The position numbers were made by a program, and so were the translations under genes. From assembly GCA_937915075.1 (NCBI GenBank), contig CALDMA010000097.1:1-10652 (forward strand): a stretch of DNA of 10,652 bases, given 5' to 3'. The notes beneath the pieces are model-generated. The model saw only the letters and a program-made list of their open reading frames with translations. It was not told where the DNA came from and did no database searches. Of the stretch, positions 1 through 6,195 are shown piece after piece. Numbering within the stretch: the first letter of the stretch is position 1; each line of letters opens with the position of its first letter. This DNA is from an uncultured Oscillospiraceae bacterium (GTDB lineage: Bacteria > Bacillota > Clostridia > Oscillospirales > Oscillospiraceae).

Positions 1-22
1 CCCTGCATCGCCGGCCTCTTTG

Positions 23-44
23 AAAATTCTCCGGAGGGAATTTT
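23..44. terminator. Small hairpin, possible terminator for a minus-strand transcript
   Basis: AAAATTC at 23-29 pairs with GAATTTT at 38-44. A T-G wobble and one C-G pair inside extend this to a 9-bp stem with a CGGA loop. The A-tract on one side and T-tract on the other are four bases each, so it could act in either direction. It lies just beyond the stop of the possible minus-strand micro-ORF at 76-147, where a terminator for it would be expected. The short T-tract makes this a weak call. Confidence 0.3.
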
Positions 45-68
45 GTGGGAATGTTTTTAGTATTGGCG

Positions 69-198
69 ATGATGCTTAGATGAGCTTATGGGGTTTGGCC
101 ACTCGATAGCGCATTGCGCTTGATCCCGTTCTTGAGGTTTCCTTCATCTTTTCTCCTTTCAGCGGGACGGCTGCTCTATAAGCTCATCTAAGTATCAT
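69..198. repeat. 21-bp inverted repeat (69-89 / 178-198) around an 88-bp spacer
   Basis: The left arm at 69-89 and the reverse complement of the right arm at 178-198 agree at 20 of 21 positions. The shared core is CTTAGATGAGCTTAT, and the single difference is G74 against A in the other arm. A transcript crossing the region could fold into a long stem with an 88-nt loop. The loop region also contains a small hairpin (AGCGC/GCGCT near 108-120). The function is unknown. It could be a regulatory RNA structure, a binding-site pair or the trace of an element. Confidence 0.6.
76..147 (-). CDS. Possible 23-aa micro-ORF on the minus strand
   Basis: Read on the minus strand, a GAAAGGAG Shine-Dalgarno (about 160-153) stands five bases before an ATG at 147-145. 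The frame runs 23 codons, beginning MKETSRTGSSAM and ending KPHKLI, to a TAA at 78-76. A small hairpin follows at 44-23. The peptide is basic, has no membrane segment, and matches nothing I recognise. Its last codons lie in the left arm of the inverted repeat. It is divergent from the packaging genes. The ribosome binding site is the main support. An ORF this short can occur by chance, so this is a candidate only. Confidence 0.3.
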   Translation of the reverse strand: MKETSRTGSSAMRYRVAKPHKLI

Positions 199-226
199 TA
201 AAACGAATAGAAAGGGGGACAAAGTT

Positions 227-574
227 GTGCCAAAGAGGGCAAAAACGACGGAGTCCTCCGCGACTCTGCCAAGAATGCGGCCCGCTCTTACACCGGAGGC
301 CCGGGAAAACCAGATGATTGCATTAGCAATGGATCTTGTGGAGGAGCGGCTGCGTAACGGTACAGCTTCTTCACAGGAGACGACTCATTTTCTAAAGCTG
401 GCGACGAAAAGCGAGAAGCTTAATCAACAGCTTGCGGAAAAAGACCTCGAACTGAAAGAGGCAAAGAGACAGGCGATCCGGTCTCAGGGACGGCTTGATG
501 ACCTTTATGCGAATGCGTTGAAGGCGATGCAGCGATATAGCGGGCATGACGATGAAGCGATTGACGAATATTAA
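227..574 (+). CDS. Small helical phage protein, candidate terminase small subunit
   Basis: The product is a 115-aa, highly charged, mostly helical protein that opens the packaging gene cluster. A basic N-terminus is followed by a segment with TPEARENQMIALAM (about residues 22-35) and GTASSQETTHFLKLAT (about 45-60). A probable coiled coil spans about 62-90, and the tail contains YSGHDDE. This pattern recurs in small proteins beside HNH and terminase genes of Firmicutes siphophages. The start is GTG, set by AAAGGGGG about nine bases upstream. The 3' end overlaps the HNH gene by 29 bp. Small terminases usually recognise phage DNA and load the large subunit. Here that role is inferred from size, helical content and position, because no clear DNA-binding helix-turn-helix can be seen. 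It may instead be an uncharacterised packaging accessory. Confidence 0.55.
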   Translation: MPKRAKTTESSATLPRMRPALTPEARENQMIALAMDLVEERLRNGTASSQETTHFLKLATKSEKLNQQLAEKDLELKEAKRQAIRSQGRLDDLYANALKAMQRYSGHDDEAIDEY

Positions 575-983
575 AAACTATACTGAGCTGATTAAGCTGA
601 AAAATTTTATAGATCGATTCGAGTATCTTAAACTGGATGGGACGGTCGGACAGGATACCTTTGGGTTCGAACGATATTTGAATCAGGGGTTTTATCACTC
701 AGCCGAATGGCGGGCGATTCGTGATCAGGTGATTGCGCGGGATCTCGGATGTGATCTTGGAATTGACGGATATGAAATTCATGGACGAATTTATATTCAT
801 CATATGAACCCGATTACCGTTGACGACATTCGAAAAATTACAGAGTATTTACTGGATCCGGAATATCTGATATGTACGACCCATGAAACGCATAACGCGC
901 TGCACTTTGGCGACGCGTCGTTACTTGTGACGGAACCTGTTGTGAGAACTCCGTTTGACACATGTCCATGGAAGAAAAGGTGA
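546..983 (+). CDS. HNH endonuclease of the packaging module
   Basis: This 145-aa protein carries an HNH (beta-beta-alpha metal) nuclease core. A FYHSAEWRAIRDQVIARD helix lies at about residues 49-66, then IYIHHMNP with the paired histidines at 85-86, then CTTHETHNALHFGD with N117 and H120 near 110-123. This gives the His-Asn-His order expected for single-strand nicking or double-strand cleavage with a divalent metal. The paired CxxC zinc knuckles of some HNH proteins are absent; only C69 is present before the core. Free-standing HNH proteins next to terminase genes assist genome cutting during packaging in HK97-like phages (HK97 gp74 is the model). Two ATG codons, 546 and 552, are possible starts and neither has a strong ribosome binding site. 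Translation is probably coupled to the overlapping upstream gene. Confidence 0.85.
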   Translation: MTMKRLTNIKNYTELIKLKNFIDRFEYLKLDGTVGQDTFGFERYLNQGFYHSAEWRAIRDQVIARDLGCDLGIDGYEIHGRIYIHHMNPITVDDIRKITEYLLDPEYLICTTHETHNALHFGDASLLVTEPVVRTPFDTCPWKKR

Positions 984-988
984 GAAAG

Positions 989-1546
989 ATGATTAAATGG
1001 ATTGAATACAACGACGTTTGGACAAAGGTGAAACGATCGGCGAGAACGACCATCAGCAGACAGGGGTCGGGGAACTATCCTACGGATTCCTGGAAGAAAA
1101 CGATTCTGCTTGCAGAGCATAGTCCAATTCGGCGAATTAAGTTCTCGTGGCAATGGGCGAATCTGAAGAGCTGGGTGTCCGTGCATTTTGTTCGGCACAA
1201 GTTTGGCATCGAACATTGGGTATCGACACAGCGAACAGACCGGACCGGCGTGAACCGCGATGAAAAGACGCAGGATGCTCCCGTGCTGCACGAGTGTGAA
1301 GCAAACGCGCAGGCACTGATTTTTATCAGCCGCAGACGACTCTGCAATCAGGCTTCCGCTGATACTCGTGAGGCATGGAAAGAAGTAAAAGAAAAGGTGA
1401 AATCCGTCGATCCGGTACTGGCTTCCGTGATGGTGCCGGAATGCATCTATCGCGGATTCTGTCCGGAGTTCTATTCGTGCGGTTATGTAAACACTGAAGA
1501 GTATGCGAAGGCGCTGGCGGAGTATCGACAGAAGGAGGCCGGGTGA
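989..1546 (+). CDS. Divergent ThyX-like (flavin-dependent thymidylate synthase family) protein
   Basis: The 185-aa product resembles the ThyX fold over most of its length. AEHSPIR (42-48) matches the ThyX histidine segment, and VHFVRHK with S79 matches the RHR-x7-S signature. NAQALIFISRRRLCNQAS (about 106-123) with TRE resembles the ThyX helix, and the Cys-rich end PECIYRGFCPE...CG (about 150-164) recalls the tail of some ThyX proteins. ThyX makes dTMP from dUMP using FAD, NADPH and methylene-tetrahydrofolate. Here the third Arg of the motif is Lys. The usual Glu two residues before the Ser, and the Arg two after it, are Trp77 and Gln81. Activity is therefore doubtful. ATG 989 is preferred over in-frame ATG 962 because AAGGTGAG ends five bases before it. 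The stop TGA overlaps the next ATG. Confidence 0.7.
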   Translation: MIKWIEYNDVWTKVKRSARTTISRQGSGNYPTDSWKKTILLAEHSPIRRIKFSWQWANLKSWVSVHFVRHKFGIEHWVSTQRTDRTGVNRDEKTQDAPVLHECEANAQALIFISRRRLCNQASADTREAWKEVKEKVKSVDPVLASVMVPECIYRGFCPEFYSCGYVNTEEYAKALAEYRQKEAG

Positions 1547-1887
1547 TGGAGAGTATTCTTACTTCAATCAAGAAACTGCTCAACATCGATGAGGGCTGCA
1601 CGGACTTTGACACGGATATCATCATCCACATCAATTCTGTGCTGATGATTCTGACCCAGCTTGGTGTAGGTCCGACCGATGGATTTGAGATCGAGAACGA
1701 TAAAGCGAAATGGTCCGATTTTCTGGGCAGCTATCCGAATGTGAATGCTGTTCGATCCTACGTCTATTTCAAGGTGCGCCTGATGTTCGATCCGCCGGGC
1801 AGTTCTGCGGCGATCGAAAGCATGAATAAACTGGCGAACGAACTGGAATGGCGAATCAACGCGACGGCGGAGAAAAATGCTGGATGA
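1546..1887 (+). CDS. gp6-like head-tail connector protein
   Basis: This 113-aa protein matches the gp6-like connector family of Firmicutes siphophages. It starts with MESILTSIKKLL and continues with an acidic DTDIIIHINSVLMILTQLGVGP segment (about residues 22-43), then W..FLGSYP, then the helix VRSYVYFKVRLMFDPPGSS (about 69-87), ending in ELEWRIN. Such proteins form a ring below the portal and join the head to the tail. GAAGGAGG at 1531-1538 lies seven bases before ATG 1546 and favours it over GTG 1543. The ATG overlaps the TGA of the ThyX-like gene. Its location upstream of the large terminase is unusual, because connectors normally follow the capsid gene. Confidence 0.8.
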   Translation: MESILTSIKKLLNIDEGCTDFDTDIIIHINSVLMILTQLGVGPTDGFEIENDKAKWSDFLGSYPNVNAVRSYVYFKVRLMFDPPGSSAAIESMNKLANELEWRINATAEKNAG

Positions 1888-1928
1888 AATCAGATAAAAC
1901 GTCATAGAACGAATAAAGCATTATAAGG

Positions 1929-1954
1929 CTCTGAGCGTGCTTCAGAGGTTTTTT
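1929..1954 (+). terminator. Short hairpin with T-run after the connector gene
   Basis: CTCTGA (1929-1934) pairs with TCAGAG (1942-1947), followed by G and six T residues at 1949-1954. The six-base stem is modest, so it is probably a leaky intrinsic terminator or attenuator within the operon. It lies in the 171-bp gap between the connector and the GMKWGVRR protein. The same bases fall inside an open frame (see 1958-2038). Confidence 0.45.
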
Positions 1955-1957
1955 GTC

Positions 1958-2038
1958 ATGAATCAGAAAGACGAAATGACAAACAGCTTCCGGCGTTACA
2001 GAGCGTGCGGCATGCGCCGGAATGGTTTGGCTGATTGA
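1958..2038 (+). CDS. Possible 26-aa micro-ORF before the GMKWGVRR gene
   Basis: An ATG at 1958 follows AGAGG (1944-1948) by nine bases. It opens 26 codons, beginning MNQKDEMTNSFRRY, ending RRNGLAD, and closing with TGA at 2036-2038. The next gene's AAAAGGAG starts two bases after this stop, which would allow translational coupling. The same frame stays open upstream to a TAA at 1894-1896 and, beyond that stop, to an ATG at 1876 (MLDEIR). This raises the possibility of a longer gene broken by a nonsense codon. A 47-codon open frame is expected by chance fairly often. I do not recognise the peptide. Confidence 0.25.
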   Translation: MNQKDEMTNSFRRYRACGMRRNGLAD

Positions 2039-2058
2039 GAAAAAGGAGTGATGATCGC

Positions 2059-2544
2059 TTGAATAACGAATTGACCCATCATGGAATCCTTGGAATGAAA
2101 TGGGGCGTGCGGCGCACGCCTGAGCAGCTTGGACACAAGACGGGAAACGGCAAAAAAGGCGGCGGAGAAGGAAAGGCCGAAAAAGCCGGACAAAAGATTC
2201 GACGCAGGGCCGGTTCGATGAGCGACGACGAGCTTCGTTCCCGCATCAATCGTCTGAATATGGAAGAGCAGTATGACAACCTCGTTGCGCGGCAAAAGTC
2301 CCGGGGGACGAGCGTTGTTAAAACGCTGCTTTCCAACGCGGCAAAGGATCTTGCGCAGCAATCGCTGGCCAAGCTTGTATCAAAAGCGGTTGGCAGGATG
2401 TTTGCCGACAAGGAAAAGGAATTCGACATTAACGACTACAAGGACGCCGACTTGAGCACGGTAAGTTTAGACGACCTGAGCAAGGTGGCAAAATGGTATT
2501 CCCTTCAGCAGACGATTGAAAAAGCGCGGAAACCAAAGGATTGA
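2059..2544 (+). CDS. GMKWGVRR-motif phage protein, probable structural or assembly factor
   Basis: The 161-aa product starts with the motif HHGILGMKWGVRR at residues 7-19, which recurs in phage virion-gene clusters but has no settled function that I know of. After it comes a Gly/Lys-rich linker (about 30-55). A helical, probably coiled-coil region follows (SDDELRSRINRLNMEEQYDNL, about 62-82), then an Ala/Ser-rich helix and a charged C-terminus. TTG at 2059 is chosen because AAAAGGAG (2041-2048) sits ten bases upstream. The more upstream TTG at 2035 would place that ribosome binding site inside the gene. The terminase start follows by six bases. A scaffold-like or head-assembly role is inferred only from position and composition. 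Confidence 0.65.
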   Translation: MNNELTHHGILGMKWGVRRTPEQLGHKTGNGKKGGGEGKAEKAGQKIRRRAGSMSDDELRSRINRLNMEEQYDNLVARQKSRGTSVVKTLLSNAAKDLAQQSLAKLVSKAVGRMFADKEKEFDINDYKDADLSTVSLDDLSKVAKWYSLQQTIEKARKPKD

Positions 2545-2550
2545 GGATAA

Positions 2551-4293
2551 ATGCTTTCCAACACAGCCGTACCCCGTTACTATGGGGCTTTTCGCGACGC
2601 CGTGATGGCGGGTCGAATTCCGATATGCAAAGAAATTGAAATGGAGATGCATCGGATCGACGCGCTGATCGACAACCCCGGAATGTATTACGACGACAAA
2701 GCTGTCGAAGGGTTTATCGCATACTGCGAGGAAGAACTGACGCTGACGGACGGATCGGATTTGAAGCTGCTGGACAGTTTCAAGCTATGGGCCGAATCGA
2801 TTTTTGGCTGGTACTATTTTGTTGAACAAACGGTTCCAGTGCCAAACGAAGACGGAACGCGAATGCGTTACGTTCGCAAGCGAATCAAGAAACGACTGTG
2901 CAACAAGCAATACCTGATCGTCGCGCGAGGCGCGGCAAAGACGATGTATGCAAGCTGCATTCAGAGCTATTTTCTCAACATCGATACGAGCACCACGCAC
3001 CAGATAGCGACCGCCTATACGATGCGCCAGGCAGACGAGACGATTTCTCCGATCCGCACGGCGATAACCCGCGCCCGCGGGCCGTTGTTCCAATTCCTTA
3101 CCGAGGGCAGTTTGCAAAACACAACGGGAAGCCGCGCCAATCGAGTAAAACTTGCAAGCACAAAGAAGGGGATTGAAAACTTTATTACCAACAGCCGAAT
3201 TGAAACGGTACCGATGAGCATTGACAAGCTTCAAAGCATGCGGACGAAAATCGCCACGGTTGACGAATGGCTATCCTGCGACGTGCGTGAAGACGTTGTG
3301 GGTGCGATTGAACAGGGTTCTTCAAAGATTGACGATTATCTGATCGTTGCAATCAGTTCGGAGGGCACGGTGCGCAATGCGATCGGTGACACAATCAAAA
3401 TGAAGCTGATGAAGATCCTGCGAGGGGAGATCGAAGCGCCTTGGATCAGCATCTGGTACTATCGACTCGATTCGCAGGATGAAATCGGACGACCGGAAAT
3501 GTGGTTGAAAGCGAACCCGAATTTGGGGCAGACGGTCAGCTACGAGACGTATCAGCGAGATGTGGACAATATTGAAAAATCGCCTTCGGAACGCAACGAT
3601 ACGCTGGCAAAACGCTTTGGAATCCCTATGGAAGGATATACGTATTACTTTTCTTATGAAGAAATTCAGCCGCATCGCAAACGCAGTTTTTGGAGAATGC
3701 CCTGCGCAATGGGCTGTGACCTTTCGCAGGGAGACGACTTTTGTGCATTCACTTTTTTGTTCCCTATCGGCGATGGGAGTTTCGGTATAAAGACGCGCAA
3801 CTACATTTCGACGCTGACATTTGACAAACTTCCGGCGGCGATGCATTCCAAATATGAGGAGTTTATCAAAGAGGGCAGCCTTGTCGTGATGGACGGAACC
3901 GTGTTGGACATGATGGCCGTATACGACGATTTGGACGCGCACATTTCCGAAATGGAATACGATGTGCGCTGTTTGGGATACGACCCATACAACGCGAAGG
4001 AGTTTATTGCGCGATGGGAAAGCGAAAACGGCCCGTTCGGAATAGAAAAAGTAATACAGGGAGCCAAGACGGAATCCGTTCCATTGGGAGAGCTGAAAAA
4101 GCTTTCCGAGGAACGGATGCTTTTGTTTGACGAGAGCCTGATGAGTTTTGCAATGGGCAACTGCATTGCAATGGAAGACACAAACGGCAACCGCAAGCTG
4201 CTGAAGAAACGATACGAACAGAAGATCGACGCGGTGGCTGCCATGATGGATGGTTATATCGCATACAAGATAAACAGGGAGGCGTTTGATTGA
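2551..4293 (+). CDS. terL: Phage terminase large subunit (TerL)
   Basis: This 580-aa protein is the packaging motor. It uses ATP to pump DNA into the prohead through the portal and cuts concatemers into genome units. The ATPase half has a Walker A segment, ARGAAKT at about 125-131, in which AAKT takes the place of the usual GKS/T. The Walker B segment is KIATVDEW with Asp-Glu at 238-239, and the coupling motif is VAISSEG (about 267-273). The nuclease half has the RNase H-like acidic set: GCDLSQGDD with D390, YDPYN with D478, and KIDAVAAMMDG with D560 and D567. Length and motif order fit the Terminase_1/HK97-like class and all key residues are present. GAGG (2543-2546) and AAAGGA precede ATG 2551. 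The stop overlaps the TTG start of the next gene. Confidence 0.96.
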   Translation: MLSNTAVPRYYGAFRDAVMAGRIPICKEIEMEMHRIDALIDNPGMYYDDKAVEGFIAYCEEELTLTDGSDLKLLDSFKLWAESIFGWYYFVEQTVPVPNEDGTRMRYVRKRIKKRLCNKQYLIVARGAAKTMYASCIQSYFLNIDTSTTHQIATAYTMRQADETISPIRTAITRARGPLFQFLTEGSLQNTTGSRANRVKLASTKKGIENFITNSRIETVPMSIDKLQSMRTKIATVDEWLSCDVREDVVGAIEQGSSKIDDYLIVAISSEGTVRNAIGDTIKMKLMKILRGEIEAPWISIWYYRLDSQDEIGRPEMWLKANPNLGQTVSYETYQRDVDNIEKSPSERNDTLAKRFGIPMEGYTYYFSYEEIQPHRKRSFWRMPCAMGCDLSQGDDFCAFTFLFPIGDGSFGIKTRNYISTLTFDKLPAAMHSKYEEFIKEGSLVVMDGTVLDMMAVYDDLDAHISEMEYDVRCLGYDPYNAKEFIARWESENGPFGIEKVIQGAKTESVPLGELKKLSEERMLLFDESLMSFAMGNCIAMEDTNGNRKLLKKRYEQKIDAVAAMMDGYIAYKINREAFD

Positions 4294-4658
4294 GCAGCGG
4301 GTATGGCATATGCTCAGGCGATGGTTACTATCGCAGCGAAAAAGGGGCTTCAGTTCACCGGAATAAATTGAGCCTTTATTGTCTGAAACCAGGCGCGAAG
4401 CATTCCGATGATTTTTTCGGAATCGGCTATGGAGCAGACAGCGAGAGAGAACTGTTCTGCGACATGGAGAAAGAATTCGATCTTTCCAAAAAGGAGGACA
4501 GGCAGATCGTCCCCGGCGGGCAGGAAAGATTCAGCACACCGATGAAGCTCGGGGTTGATAGGAAGCGCAGTTTCCGAACCGTGTGGATGAATGACGGCCC
4601 GGATGGAAGCGCTCGTTTTATCACGGCTTACATCGACCGACGACTGGAAAGGGGTTGA
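4290..4658 (+). CDS. Small accessory protein resembling DUF6883-type/BECR-fold toxin domains
   Basis: The 122-aa product has a poorly defined N-terminal 24 residues. A compact domain follows: NKLSLYCLKPGAKHSDDFFGIGY (about 25-47), a charged helix to about 70, FSTPMKLG (81-88), RSFRTVWM (93-100) and SARFITAY (107-114). The order K-L-x-x-Y-x-L-x-P, FF-x-x-GY, RTVW and RFITAY recalls DUF6883-type domains attached to phage and polymorphic toxin proteins. Those have been linked to barnase/EndoU/RelE-like RNase folds. This is a remembered pattern, not a database match, and no nuclease activity is claimed. The TTG start overlaps the terL stop and is supported by GGGAGG eight bases upstream. A later start near residue 25-27 is possible. 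It lies between terL and portal, next to a small partner gene. Confidence 0.45.
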   Translation: MSSGYGICSGDGYYRSEKGASVHRNKLSLYCLKPGAKHSDDFFGIGYGADSERELFCDMEKEFDLSKKEDRQIVPGGQERFSTPMKLGVDRKRSFRTVWMNDGPDGSARFITAYIDRRLERG

Positions 4659-4663
4659 GCGTT

Positions 4664-4849
4664 ATGTCTTTTGCGTTATGCGAACGAGTTCGAATTCGCG
4701 GGAAAAATATTACGGGCGAGATTATTGACGTGTATCGGGGGGAAAACGACGGCGTGACCTATTATACGGTTGAAAGCGACGAACCTGAGGACGCTCAGGG
4801 CGAATGGCCGCTCTATGACTGCACGGAAGAGCAGATCGAGAAAATTTGA
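4664..4849 (+). CDS. 61-aa beta-rich small protein, possible partner of the upstream gene
   Basis: The 61-aa acidic protein begins ALCERVRIRGKNITGEIIDVYRG and continues as alternating strands with TYYTVESDEP and WPLYDCTEEQIEKI. It looks like a small SH3/KOW-type beta barrel capped by a short helix. I do not recognise a named family. ATG 4664 is preferred over in-frame TTG 4655 because GGAAAGGGG (4646-4654) is at normal distance from it. The start lies six bases past the stop of the DUF6883-like gene, so the two are co-translated. An intrinsic terminator follows at once. A toxin-immunity or regulator-like pairing with the upstream gene is only a hypothesis. A small virion accessory protein is equally possible. 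Confidence 0.55.
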   Translation: MSFALCERVRIRGKNITGEIIDVYRGENDGVTYYTVESDEPEDAQGEWPLYDCTEEQIEKI

Positions 4850-4864
4850 TAAATCGTCCGAGCC

Positions 4865-4899
4865 AGAACCGTAAGCGCAGCGCTTACGGTTCTTTTTTT
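4865..4899 (+). terminator. Strong intrinsic terminator before the portal gene
   Basis: AGAACCGTAAGCG (4865-4877) pairs perfectly with CGCTTACGGTTCT (4881-4893) around a three-base loop, and seven T residues run from 4893 to 4899. This is the best terminator in the window. It sits 37 bases before the portal ATG and separates the terminase block from the head block. Portal and capsid genes therefore need read-through, antitermination or a promoter of their own. I saw no convincing promoter in the short gap. Confidence 0.85.
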
Positions 4900-4935
4900 A
4901 GCCGTTAACAGCACGAGAAACAGGAGGAAGAGGAT

Positions 4936-6195
4936 ATGGGACTGATTGGCAGGCTCAAACACGCCTGGAATATTTTTAAGAACAAAGATCCCACCGGTGG
5001 GTATTACAACCTGGGGCCTTCCTACGGGTATCGGCCGGATCGGATGCGGTTCAGCTGCGGAAACGAGAAGTCGATTGTGACATCCGTTTATAATCGGATT
5101 GCTATGGACGTGGCATCCATAACGATTCAGCATGTAAAAATGGATGCGAACAATCGGTTTGTCGACGTGGTGGATTCCTGTTTGAACAACTGTCTGACAT
5201 TGGAGGCCAACATCGATCAGTCCGGCAGGGCATTCATACAGGACGTTGTGATGAGCATGCTGGATGAAGGCTGCGTTGCGATGGTTCCGGTCGATACGGA
5301 CGACGAACCGGAAGAATCCGGGAATTTTAAGATTTACACCATGCGGACGGGACGAATCCGCGACTGGTACCCCGAGCATGTCCGCGTTGAGGTTTACAAT
5401 CAGGCGGAAGGGCGGCGCAGGGAAGTGATCCTTCCGAAAGAAACGCTGGCGATTATTGAAAACCCCATGTATGCGGTTATCAATGAGCCCAATTCGACGA
5501 TGCAGCGGCTGGTGCGAAAGCTGAACCTGCTGGACGCAATCGATGAACAGACAAGCAGCGGAAAACTGGATTTGATCATTCAGCTGCCCTACCTTATCAA
5601 AACCGAACAGCGCCGCGCGCAGGCGGAGCAGCGCCGACAGGACATTGAACGGCAGTTGTCCAGCGGGAAATACGGCATCGCTTACACGGACGGTACCGAG
5701 CGAATTACTCAGCTCAACCGCCCGGTCGAGAATAATCTGATGAAGCAGATTGAATACCTGACGAGTATGCTATACAGCCAGTTAGGGATCACTCAGGCGA
5801 TATTGGATGGTTCGGCCGACGATAAGACGATGTTGAATTACTACAACCGGACGATCGAACCGATTCTGGCAGCCATCGCCGACGAGATGCGCCGCAAATT
5901 CCTGACGAAAACCGCACGGTCTCAGCGACAGACGATTATGTTCTTCCGTGACCCGTTCAAGCTCGTTCCGGTTAACGATCTGGCTGAAATTGCCGATAAG
6001 TTTACGCGAAACGAAATTATGACGAGCAACGAAATACGACAAATTGTTGGAATGAGACCCAGCGACGACCCGAACGCGGATGTACTGAGAAACAAAAATT
6101 TGAGCGCTTCAGAAGATGTTGAGAAAAGCCTGCTTACAGATGAACCCGACGACGAAGGAGCGCGGCAGGAGGAAGGAACAGGTCAAAATGGATAA
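4936..6195 (+). CDS. HK97-type phage portal protein
   Basis: The 419-aa protein forms the twelve-subunit ring at one head vertex through which TerL pumps DNA and to which the connectors bind. Features typical of the family are the basic N-terminus MGLIGRLKHAWN and SIVTSVYNRIAMDVASI (46-62). Further on are a wing region with RIRDWYPEHVRVEV, the pore/stem-like region near 215-245 rich in Arg/Gln, and the conserved SQLGITQAILDGSADD (281-296). After that come the long helix LNYYNRTIEPILAAIADEM and the C-terminal signature TSNEIRQIVGMRPSDDP (363-379). The acidic tail is probably disordered. The length is normal for HK97-like portals. GGAGGAAGAGG before ATG 4936 is a strong ribosome binding site. 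The stop overlaps the start of the protease-capsid gene by eight bases. Confidence 0.93.
   Translation: MGLIGRLKHAWNIFKNKDPTGGYYNLGPSYGYRPDRMRFSCGNEKSIVTSVYNRIAMDVASITIQHVKMDANNRFVDVVDSCLNNCLTLEANIDQSGRAFIQDVVMSMLDEGCVAMVPVDTDDEPEESGNFKIYTMRTGRIRDWYPEHVRVEVYNQAEGRRREVILPKETLAIIENPMYAVINEPNSTMQRLVRKLNLLDAIDEQTSSGKLDLIIQLPYLIKTEQRRAQAEQRRQDIERQLSSGKYGIAYTDGTERITQLNRPVENNLMKQIEYLTSMLYSQLGITQAILDGSADDKTMLNYYNRTIEPILAAIADEMRRKFLTKTARSQRQTIMFFRDPFKLVPVNDLAEIADKFTRNEIMTSNEIRQIVGMRPSDDPNADVLRNKNLSASEDVEKSLLTDEPDDEGARQEEGTGQNG

Noticed and set aside
69..198. Inverted repeat as the ends of an insertion sequence
   Set aside because: The spacer is only 88 bp, with no transposase and no flanking target duplication seen.
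177..226. Late promoter before the first packaging gene
   Set aside because: AT-rich hexamers (TATAAG, TATCAT) are present but none has a partner -35 box at 16-18 bases on either strand. No promoter can be supported.
546..983. HNH protein as a homing endonuclease or part of an intron
   Set aside because: There is no intron or interrupted gene around it. Its position and sequence fit the packaging-associated HNH family better.
1894..1896. TAA within the frame at 1876-2038 as evidence of stop-codon recoding
   Set aside because: All confident genes end normally with TAA or TGA and contain no internal stops, so the standard code fits the window.
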